Shown piece by piece: positions 54,957-64,000 of a stretch of 64,000 bases of DNA. The stretch's first letter is position 1, and each line of letters starts with the position of its first letter. The translations under genes were made by a program, and so were the position numbers. Location of the stretch: positions 248,001 through 312,000 of the forward strand of contig CBFFRP010000238.1 in assembly GCA_965644295.1 (NCBI GenBank), written 5' to 3'. This DNA is from Paraphysomonas bandaiensis (taxonomy: Eukaryota; Chrysophyceae). Under the pieces are notes generated by a model. That model had not been told where the DNA came from and ran no database searches. It was given only the letters and a program-made list of their open reading frames with translations.

Positions 54957-56229
54957 CTACAACTCTCCAGAATCTGTGTACATGCTCTTCTTGTCAATAC
55001 TGTATAATCTAGCTATCTCAGACGACAGTTCTTCTTCGCCCCAAGTATCGTATGCGTTTTTTCCACCATGAATTGCCACCGAGCTGTCAGCGCTAGTCTG
55101 AGTGGGCTCACTCACAGAGCTCACTCTTCGTGTGTCCGTACTTACGCTTGACCGCCCCTCACGCGCCCAGAAGCCTACCGAAAACCTATGCAATGCAGAG
55201 ACAACGTCTCCATTCTCCGTATGCTCTTCTTCATAAAAATTGCTGCTATCACTATCCCGATAGCGTGATGCTACGACACCTTCAGAGCAGCTGTGAGAGT
55301 CCGGAAACCCCCGGAAACCTCCGTCAACTACGCTCCTTCTAGATAGCGAACTACAGCAGCACATTGAAAGTATGACGGATAGATCACACTTTATGCATTC
55401 ATAGGCCCCTAGAGATAACAAGAAGTTATATATTACATAAAGTCAAGTGCAGAATAATAGCACCAGGTGAGACCATCACAAAGACGAGGAAGAAGCCAAG
55501 ACCAGCACTAGGAAGAGTGAGCACATATAAGAAAAATGAAATGCGCTTGCTCAGCGACTCATCCGCGTCATAAGTGTATCCATGTCCGTATAACTCTTCG
55601 TACCAAGCAACTCCTACTCGAGATAGGACTTGTACTATGGGGTAGTATTTGAACCGGTTCGCCAGGGCCCTCAGTGGATCTGAGGCAGATGACTTCAGCG
55701 ATGTCACACGCGGTGTTTTATCCAGCTGATTTAACTTATAGACAAGAACAGCATAAGAACCAATATTGAAAACGATCGATACAACACGAATCCAGTAGTA
55801 TACTGAAGATACAATCTCAAATTCCAGGTCTGAAAATGAAAAATAGGCGACAGGAACAACTACACCATAACAAGCTGCTGGAATTACCACTAAAAAAAAT
55901 ATTTTTCTAAAGTGCTCAGATACATTAATAGCTTGCATTGTCCAGACTGTATAGACAACAACAAACGATAACACATTTGTAACGAAAGTCGCCCACAGGC
56001 CGCTCATACTCCTCAGAGCGATGTACGCAAACTCAACTTCGCGACCAGGAAAAACGACCATAACAATACTGACATCGTACACAAACTGTGATACTGTTAG
56101 AAGTAATATCAGTTTGATGTACCCATTCCACCGCATCATCCTGGCCAGTATCCATAGCGTCAACAGCGAGCACGCAACACCTATAGAGCCACCAATAACA
56201 AGCAGTAGCAAGCCTAAGTTCAAAGCCAT
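54957..56229 (-). CDS. Seven-transmembrane receptor-like protein
   Basis: Two exons, 56229-55464 and 55408-54957, joined over a 55-bp intron (GTGCTA donor), give 405 residues. An alternative GTAATA donor would make a 28-bp intron, out of line with the rest of the window. Hydrophobic segments lie at about residues 5-28, 38-60, 72-100, 110-132, 140-165, 200-215 (weak) and 235-258, with the final one ending FVMVSPGAYEC. FKYYPIVQVLSRVGVAWYEE before the last helices resembles cAMP-receptor-like and related protist GPCRs. The cytoplasmic tail of about 140 residues is Ser/Thr/Glu-rich with Cys clusters (CCCSSLSRRS), suited to phosphorylation or acylation. The ligand is unknown. Confidence 0.72.
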
Positions 56230-56777
56230 AAAGAACTAATCCTCTAGATAAGAATTACTACTTTATATCCCTCAAAACCCATAATAAGAGAAAAACTAAA
56301 TCACAGTAACAACAGCAGAATTCTACACTCTCAAAACCACACCAAACATTCAAGATATATAACATATACGCACCTGTAATACCTGTATGTATGTATGTAT
56401 GTATGTATGTATGTATGTATGTATGTATGTATGTATGTATGTATGTATGTATGTATGTATGTATGTATGTATGTATGTATGTATGTATGTATGTATGTAT
56501 GTATGTATGTATGTATGTATGTATGTATGTAGGTAGGTAGGTAGGTAGGTAGGTATGTATGTATGTATGTATGTATGTATGTATGTATGTATGTATGTAT
56601 GTATGTATGTATGTATGTATGTATGTATGTAGGTATGTATGTATGTATGTATGTATGTATGTATGTATGTATGTATGTATGTATGTATGTATGTATGTAT
56701 GTATGTATGTATGTATGTATGTATGTATGTATGTATGTATGTAGGTATGTATGTATGTATGTAGGTATGTATGTATG

Positions 56778-56813
<36 letters not shown>

Positions 56814-56959
56814 TGTATGTATGTATGTATGTATGTATGTATGTATGTATGTATGTATGTATGTATGTATGTATGTATGTATGTATGTATGTATGTATGT
56901 ATGTATGTATGTATGTATGTATGTAGGTATGTATGTATGTATGTAGGTATGTATGTATG

Positions 56960-56995
<36 letters not shown>

Positions 56996-57029
56996 TGTAT
57001 GTATGTATGTATGTATGTATGTATGTATG

Positions 57030-57065
<36 letters not shown>

Positions 57066-57315
57066 TGTATGTATGTATGTAGGTAGGTAGGTAGGTATGT
57101 ATGTATGTATGTATGTATGTATGTATGTATGTATGTATGTATGTAGGTATGTATGTATGTATGTATGTATGTATGTATGTATGTATGTATGTATGTATGT
57201 ATGTATGTATGTATGTATGTATGTATGTATGTATGTATGTATGTATGTATGTATGTATGTATGTATGTATGTATGTATGTAGGTATGTATGTATGTATGT
57301 AGGTATGTATGTATG

Positions 57316-57351
<36 letters not shown>

Positions 57352-57485
57352 TGTATGTATGTATGTATGTATGTATGTATGTATGTATGTATGTATGTAT
57401 GTATGTATGTATGTATGTATGTATGTATGTATGTATGTATGTATGTATGTAGGTATGTATGTATGTATGTAGGTATGTATGTATG

Positions 57486-57521
<36 letters not shown>

Positions 57522-57551
57522 TGTATGTATGTATGTATGTATGTATGTATG

Positions 57552-57587
<36 letters not shown>

Positions 57588-57885
57588 TGTATGTATGTAG
57601 GTAGGTAGGTAGGTATGTATGTATGTATGTATGTATGTAGGTATGTAGGTAGGTATGTATGTATGTATGTATGTAGGTAGGTAGGTAGGTAGGTATGTAT
57701 GTATGTATGTATGTATGTATGTATGTATGTATGTATGTATGTATGTATGTATGTATGTATGTATGTATGTATGTATGTATGTATGTATGTATGTATGTAT
57801 GTATGTATGTATGTATGTATGTATGTATGTATGTATGTATGTATGTATGTAGGTATGTATGTATGTATGTAGGTATGTATGTATG

Positions 57886-57921
<36 letters not shown>

Positions 57922-57943
57922 TGTATGTATGTATGTATGTATG

Positions 57944-57979
<36 letters not shown>

Positions 57980-58250
57980 TGTATGTAGGTAGGTAGGTAG
58001 GTAGGTATGTATGTATGTATGTATGTATGTATGTAGGTAGGTAGGTAGGTATGTATGTATGTATGTATGTATGTAGGTAGGTAGGTAGGTATGTATGTAT
58101 GTATGTATGTATGTATGTAGGTAGGTATGTATGTATGTAGGTATGTAGGTAGGTAGGTAGGTAGGTAGGTATGTATGTATGTATGTATGTAGGTAGGTAG
58201 GTATGTATGTATGATGTTACTATCGTAGATTTACCACTTATCTGTCACAT
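56230..58250. promoter_or_regulatory. Divergent interval dominated by a GTAT microsatellite
   Basis: The receptor and hydrolase genes diverge from this interval. Only about 155 bp on the receptor side and about 37 bp on the hydrolase side are not microsatellite, so promoter elements must be very short or lie within the repeat. Confidence 0.35.
56385..58213. repeat. 1.8-kb (GTAT)n microsatellite with higher-order structure
   Basis: About 1829 bp of GTAT tetranucleotides interrupted by GTAG runs (GTAGGTAGGTAG) and by TATATATATG interruptions. The latter lie near 56777, 56961, 57031, 57317, 57487, 57553, 57887 and 57943. The pattern single, then double (about 70 bp apart) repeats with a period near 530-540 bp, showing segmental duplication within the array. 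Because the unit is four bases, all frames stay open as Met-Tyr-Val-Cys; these are not genes. Confidence 0.97.
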
Positions 58251-59138
58251 ATGGAAGACCCACGGGGTACGCCTCTACAGGGTCATCTATGGCGTTGGAA
58301 TGACAGCCGTGGGTTAGTTTCATTCTGCACCGGTGATCTGACCTGTCCTTTTCAAGTGATCTGCATAGGGGGGCTCACAGATGGTCTCCTTCCCTGTCCT
58401 TGGGTGCCAGGGTTATCAACACGATGCAATGATATTGGATGGTCTGTTGTACAACCGCAGATATCGAGCTCCTATACCGGTTACGGAACTGGAAGTCTGG
58501 AAAGAGATTCGACTGAAATTTCTGAATTTGTGATTCATTTGAAAGAGAAATGGGGATGCAAGAAGATTGTCATAGTTGGGCACAGTACTGGATGCCAAAA
58601 TGCAGTGCACTTTGCAGCGAATGGGTTCCGAGAGGCTGTGTCGATGCTAGTGGGAATTGTTCTACAGGCTCCCGTCTCTGATCAGGAGGCTGGAACTCTT
58701 GACCCCCAAGTATTACCTCACTTGCAGTGGGCTTTAAAGCAACCAGAGAGTTCACTGGACACTTTGATGCCTATTGAGTCTCATTATTCTCCTATCACTG
58801 TGCGTAGATTTTTATCTCTTTTTAATCGATATGGTGATGATGATTTCTTTTCTTCCTACCTTTCTGACGAAGAACTTGACCACCGATTTCGCCATATTAA
58901 CAAATTACAAACATTGTCCAAAGTGTTAATAGCATATTCAATGGCGGACCAATATGTTCCTGAAAGTGTTGACAAAAGCACATTAGTGGATCGTCTTGTT
59001 CGCGCTATCGGTCCAAAAGCTGAGTCCCTAAAAATACCAAATGCTGATCATAGTTTGCTGTTCCCCATAGGCGGTAGTTCAGTCGAAGTGTTTGTAGAAT
59101 CTGTTGTTCAGCTACTACTTCAACTGTCTGATTCGTAG
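58251..59138 (+). CDS. Alpha/beta hydrolase of the DUF1749 (UPF0613) family
   Basis: Intronless, 295 residues from ATG 58251. Features of this family are IGGLTDGLLPCPWVP near the start, GWSVVQPQISSSYTGYGTGS, and the nucleophile elbow VGHSTGCQ with Ser112. The likely acid is Asp233 (MADQYVPE) and the base His267 (NADHSLL). The family is found in fungi, plants and protists; its substrate is not established, and fungal members are annotated as esterase-like or siderophore-related. There is no signal peptide, so it is probably cytosolic. The ATG lies only 37 bases after the microsatellite. Confidence 0.88.
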   Translation: MEDPRGTPLQGHLWRWNDSRGLVSFCTGDLTCPFQVICIGGLTDGLLPCPWVPGLSTRCNDIGWSVVQPQISSSYTGYGTGSLERDSTEISEFVIHLKEKWGCKKIVIVGHSTGCQNAVHFAANGFREAVSMLVGIVLQAPVSDQEAGTLDPQVLPHLQWALKQPESSLDTLMPIESHYSPITVRRFLSLFNRYGDDDFFSSYLSDEELDHRFRHINKLQTLSKVLIAYSMADQYVPESVDKSTLVDRLVRAIGPKAESLKIPNADHSLLFPIGGSSVEVFVESVVQLLLQLSDS

Positions 59139-59439
59139 AACTCATATGAATTGTAATATCTATGAAAATGGGGATATTCACTGTTATATACAGTATTTTA
59201 ACGAAAATTTACATGATATTAAATATTAACCAGTATGTACTTCGCAGTAAAAGGGTGTGGTGATCAGCTACAGTGCACGGGTAGACGGGTGGTAGATGTG
59301 GTGTACCAGCGTGCCTACACCATGGCCACACGCACTCGGAATGGTGCAAGATTTTATCAACTATTACACTTTCAGTTTCTTTGTATATTTTATTTCAACT
59401 CACAACAGTAGTTAACAGCAAACAGTCGGTGTCAATCAT
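59139..59439. other. 3' flank of the hydrolase gene
   Basis: No gene or repeat recognised. Confidence 0.5.
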
Positions 59440-60250
59440 TTCCTTCAACAAAGTCGGACTCGCACCTTTTCTGCGGATAAGTTTCTCCAGAAAACTAACG
59501 TGAGCCGCATATATATATAGTAAACAAATATGCAAACGTGGGAAAAAAATTCCCACGTTTGCATTCATTCCTTGTTAAAACTAGCTAGTTACTAGAGTGC
59601 TAATAAATAGTTCTCTGCATTTGAATTGAATATATTATAATATATTATTGACCAATATTTCAAATTAATATTATTTTTAGTATAAAATGGGCTCAACTAA
59701 CCGGTTGATATTGCTATGTACGTGAATGAGCTACAAACTAGTTCTCTAGCTAGTCATATATATTGTATTATATACTTAAAACCACATAATCATTGAACAG
59801 AAAAGAACAACAAACATACAATCAATACAATATATTATAGTAAACAGATATTGTTCTGCCCACTCACAGACGAATAAATGCTGTGTGGTACAAGAGACAC
59901 AAATTTGTGTCACTTGTGTAGACATCTTCAAGTCTTGACGAATATACAGGCATCCAGGGTATTGGGCTGCCTGCTGAAATCAAGCATCCGGGTTGATCAC
60001 CTTAAGAACTTGAAAATCCTGATTATTAGCAGATGTCTTGTATATCAGCACTGCGTTGGCTTTGAGTGATAGAGCGAAAGCGGTTGTACCTTGGAGCTTG
60101 CGGTGATACACAAGCACTTTCGTAGCGCTAATTAGTAGGATATAATATCAGAGCATAGCACTTCTAGTTAGAGTTAAATAGTTTGAGCACATTAGTCCTG
60201 ACTCATACACGCCTATATAGAGTATTGTTAATAATCATACATTCACTACT
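59440..60250 (-). repeat. Structured dispersed repeat, full reverse copy with a nested insertion
   Basis: The reverse copy starts at 59440 (CTTCAACAAAGTCGGACTCGC) and ends near 60250 (TTGTTAATAATCATACATTC). It is split after 59526 by about 312 bp of AT-rich sequence; AGTAAACA occurs at both edges (59519-59526 and 59839-59846), an 8-bp duplication. The insertion contains a perfect 14-bp hairpin at 59531-59563. In the continuing copy the stem ACAAG-A-GACAC-AAATTT-GTGTC-A-CTTGT is complete. Confidence 0.75.
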
Positions 60251-61432
60251 ATATACACGTATTTGGGACAACTCACGAGGTATGTTCATGATATTATATA
60301 TATGTTAGAATGTAGCCAAAATACAACAGAACACATCGATATAAGATATCATATATATCATGTATATCAAAGTATTATTATTATGATGATAAAAAGCTGA
60401 TTCTCCATATATAATATAAATATTAATAAAACAAAGCATTTGTTGAGGGTAATAATACGAGTATACAACAACGTCTAATAGAGTATAGTGGGGTGTACCA
60501 TTCAGCCCTATATCTAATCCTTGCTACTAGCCCGGTAATATCTTATAGTGTTATTATCATGTTGTAGTATAGACTGCTCTAACCTAATAAGGAGAGGGAC
60601 TTCTCATAGCACTTGCACGCTGGCTCTATATTAGATACCGGTTTCATACTACTTATAATATTTCCTAACCGCTCTGACGATCTCATGCATGCACTACAAT
60701 TCCCCCTACGTACTTTCATACTGCAAGAAACACGTACTTATGTACACGTACATGTACAACTGGAGCTGTATATGTATGTATACACAGAACACAGGTACAC
60801 CACGGTTGCACTTGCTTCTCAATCCAACCTCCTTAACCCTATATGGGGTCTAAACTACAACGATAGCGTATCTTTAATAACTCTACCTACAACTCACATT
60901 TTCCAGTAAAACGGCGTATATCAGAATCGTCACATATTTAAATTTTAAACTTTAAACTTTAAACAGCGTGAACTATTTCACTACAAAGTGAGCTACACTA
61001 GGTGTCCTTTTCGGCTGGTTTCTGGTCACTGGTCCAGAACTTTCTCTGCCCTATATTACAGAATCAGTCTCCCAAGTGTACCCTACTCTCTAACTCGTTA
61101 ACGTTTACCCAGGCATCACCTACTTTATACTTTGAATATTGCAAGCGATAAACACCATTTCTGCTTCGTACTCTTACTTGACAGATTCTTCAAACTGATG
61201 CAGTACAGGGCAGGCGATTGAGTCTTATCTACTGTTTACATAGTAGAACTATAGGTTTGTAGTGCATTAGGTGGGAGTCATCCAGCCCATAGGCAGATCG
61301 TAAATACAACGTGTTGCAGGATGCATGAGTATAGCAAGGCTTGCAGTCGTCATTTCTTTATTGTTTCCACGTCCATACATCCATCTCAAATACATAAATA
61401 ATAATAAAAACATTAATTACGCTGCATATATA
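60251..61432. other. No gene seen
   Basis: AT-rich sequence followed by somewhat less biased sequence downstream of the minus-strand gene. Frames here are short and unlike any family. Confidence 0.5.
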
Positions 61433-63999
61433 TTAACCACTATCGTCATAGTAATAGTTGAATATATCCAACGCTATAGACCCAACAGCTCTAGATTTTC
61501 TAACAAAGAGCTGGTTAATAAAGGGGCTGTCATTATTCTCTCTGTTCGTGCTATCAGGAGAATCTGCTGGGGGAGGGGAAGTGCTGTTGACACACTCTTC
61601 AAATGCAGGAGATTGACGCCTGTCGAGAAAGAAGTCAATAATAACTTTATGGCTAGCATCGTCACTCTGCCAATGCAAACACGCCGTCGCCACATCCTGA
61701 CGACAAAAAAGCACAGCAACCAGTAGCACCACGTCTATCCGATCTACCATCCATGCTGCCGCGGCTAGACCTCGCAGCAACTGCTCAACCGATAAGGCTT
61801 TGCCCTTCGAAAAGGTCGGAACCGAAAACTTGCTCGCAGCTCTGCCATGCAATGGAACTGCAGTGAAACCCGGGCCACCACGAGGGGCACTCTCGTCCAT
61901 AGATTGTGTGGAACTAACAGTATGGCCAGTACGCTCTTCCAAATTATTATCGTCTGACGCATCCAAATTCGATGGGCAACGATCTCTGGCGTCAAATCTA
62001 ACACGATTGGACATGACATCCTTTCCTGATAGACAGGGGAGGTTCACCAGACAGCCACCATCGTGAGTATTCTCGGCGAAACTCACAAACATCTCTGTTT
62101 CACAGCGCTTTCTCAGTTCAAACTCTGGCAATGTCCTGGAGAAAACACGGTCCAAACTTCTATTGCACACACTGTTCAGCGGACTCCCCACAACAATCTT
62201 GATATGCTGCAACTCGAACGAACGAACGATTTGGTATAAAGAAGACGATTTAAAGTCTTCACTTGAATTATGTATAGGCGACTCATGACTTGAGCTGTGG
62301 TGAGACATAAATAGTGAGCGTTCTAACCACGAAACGGTGCTTGAGTTAGAAGTTAGTAAGTGAGTGTTGATAGAGGCCATAATAATAGCGCAAGAGTACC
62401 ACTTTTTCGTTGCTATTAGGTCGCGACAGGCCATGCTCACTATACCTCCCGTGTAAGAGTCGCGAAGAATACCTTCGACAGCAACTTGAATATCTCCTTC
62501 CGAATAGGGAGTAGCAATCCTCTCCAGGTGTGGTTCTGAATCATCCAGCCGATCCTGATCATACGTTTCAACTGCAGGATTAGATTGAAGGACGACACTC
62601 GAAAACGCGTAATAGACGTGCATACTCTCTCCTATACAAATACCGCGCACACCAGCCGTTTGGGGATTATGATCGTCACTACTATTGGCAGATGTTCGAA
62701 ACAGATGTTCCATGGGCACACAATTACTACCTGTATCGACACAGGAATCATAGGTATGGGATTTTCCACAATGCCTGCGTATGCGAGTTGCTCGCTCCCA
62801 ATACAATGGGCGGTGGAAAAGGTCAACATGGGTGTATGTGCGCGGGTTATGTGGTGAGAACGCATCTTGCATCAAGACATGCAGATCTGGTCCGATGAGA
62901 GGAGTTAACAGAGAAACTGACTCCACTAGCTGTTCGCCAACAGTGTGAACTGCCTTCATCACTACCGAACGCGGCACGTCTCCTCTCTCCTGCCTATATA
63001 TCAACTAAAACAAGTAAAGCAACGGAGTCACAATAGCATACTTGCTCCTACCTCAGCTGCCATTACATCTAGTCTTGCGCAGAAGTCGATACACTCTAAG
63101 CAATTATCGAGACTCAGGTGCCGTAAACATTCCCAGAGCAGCTCGATTGAGAGAATCAGAGATACGGCAACCGACTCCACAGACTGCGAACCACCCATTT
63201 GCTCGCAGGCGAGAGTTAGAAACCTAGCAGCATGAGTCAACGATCCTTTCGTTAGACAAAATTCGAAAATAGTCAGTTGGTCCCACGGAGAATCGTCAAC
63301 GCTCACATGGCGATACCGCGGCCCCGAAACAATATTGGCAGTCGATAATTTTGGAGCGCGTAAAGACGACAGACGACAGTTCGGGAGGGGGAAGAGTGAG
63401 GCACTCACACAGGGTTCTAGCTTGCGACTGAGACGAGAGAGCACCTCAATGAAAAGAACATCATCACATGCAAACAATACAGAAGTTAAAATCGCAAACT
63501 CTGGGCTATGTCTGCTGAATCCAGGGCGATCGATTAGGGCCTTCAGCGCCATCTCCATACCGTCAGCCAGCTGTTGCAGTGGTACAGGATGTCGAGACAC
63601 ATGAGATAATATAAATTTCATCCACCCAAGTGAAGACGCACTATATGTGTGGTACGGAATAGTCATATGGTCTGCCAGTGTGTTATCGTCGCCAGCCATA
63701 TGCACGAGTACTGCCTCCGGTCCAGTGGCACTCATGAGGGAGGAGGGACAAGAGTGGTTAAGGTTAAGTAGCCCTAGTATTAGCGAGAGCGGCATGAATG
63801 AATGTTGTAAGGTCAATACAGGAGTGGTAGAATGCGACTGTTCACTCGGTAAATGCAATGCAGAGGAGTGAGAGAGGTATGCGCACAAATTGTCATTTGG
63901 TTGAGACACAAGTTTCGAGTGTGCATCACGAATAGGAGCTGGGAGCACGGTACCGCCTTCTGAATCAGGAATAAGAGGGCTACAATCATTTGGCAACCA
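61433..63999 (-). CDS. C-terminal part of a long protein, possibly RIC1-like (5' end outside window)
   Basis: Two exons visible: 63999-63052 (open beyond the right edge) and 63004-61433, joined over a 47-bp intron with GTAGGA donor; at least 839 residues. The first part is helical and contains FIEVLSRLSRKLEP, then FEFCLTKGSLTHAARFLTLA, then VSLILSIELLWECLRHL, a pattern similar to the C-terminal helical repeats of RIC1, the partner of RGP1 in the GEF for Rab6/Ypt6 at the Golgi. The second exon is long, Ser-rich and poorly conserved, with a late hydrophobic helix (AAAAWMVDRIDVVLLVAVLF). The diagnostic N-terminal beta-propeller would be outside the window, so the name is tentative. Confidence 0.6.
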
Positions 64000-64000
64000 C

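Noticed and set aside
55409-55436. 28-bp intron in the receptor gene
   Set aside because: A GTGCTA donor upstream gives a 55-bp intron, in line with the other introns and with a more natural end of the last helix.
56559-57988. Six long ORFs encoding Met-Tyr-Val-Cys repeats
   Set aside because: They are the necessary translation of a stop-free tetranucleotide repeat; no start context, no composition break and no gene structure.
56385-58213. Regular repeats that might suggest a CRISPR-like array
   Set aside because: The unit is a 4-bp microsatellite without unique spacers, in a eukaryotic genome.
60613-60909. 98-codon plus-strand frame
   Set aside because: Contains a GTACATGTAC-type simple repeat, no family similarity and no supporting neighbours.

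Overview
The window is eukaryotic nuclear DNA: AT-rich, with compact genes whose introns are GT-AG and mostly 45-85 bp, and with many degenerate transposons between them. DRC2, a subunit of the axonemal nexin-dynein regulatory complex, implies a lineage with a motile cilium or flagellum. A complete topoisomerase VI B subunit (TOP6B), known from plants, algae and some protists, argues against an animal or fungus. The genetic code looks standard (DRC2 ends in TGA, Trp is TGG). A short TTAGGG array suggests that telomere repeat. I read it as a flagellated protist or alga and cannot name the lineage.

Layout. 1-1.8 kb holds no recognisable gene. 1.8-3.2 kb is an alpha-SNAP-like gene. 3.5-11.5 kb is a transposon graveyard: two hAT families, a large hAT palindrome and a decayed LINE-like element. 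11.6-12.7 kb is a short-chain dehydrogenase. 12.8-19.6 kb is again repeats: copies of a structured dispersed repeat, a GC-rich block, a Copia relic and hAT relics. 19.7-24.2 kb holds taxilin (-) and a BET-type bromodomain gene (+), head to head. 24.2-28.2 kb is repeats, a decayed coding region and a truncated Copia gag-protease. 28.9-33.9 kb holds DRC2 (-) and a multipass membrane protein with an embedded zinc/Tudor-like module (+), head to head. 34.2-39.7 kb is a nearly intact Copia retrotransposon with almost identical LTRs. 41.8-51.1 kb is the densest gene block: multicopper oxidase (-), SGNH/PC-esterase (+), TOP6B (-), phytanoyl-CoA-dioxygenase-like (+). 51.3-54.7 kb is repeats including an intact 806-bp hAT derivative. 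55-59.1 kb holds a seven-TM receptor-like gene (-) and a DUF1749 hydrolase (+), separated by 1.8 kb of GTAT microsatellite. The right edge cuts a long minus-strand gene, tentatively RIC1-like.

How the genes relate. There are no operons. Five adjacent pairs are divergent and could share promoters. The genes are mainly housekeeping: membrane traffic (alpha-SNAP, taxilin, possible RIC1), chromatin and DNA topology (BET, TOP6B), flagellar motility (DRC2), and secreted or surface enzymes (multicopper oxidase, PC-esterase). Exon joins were deduced by eye from splice sites, phase and family continuity; no transcript data were available.
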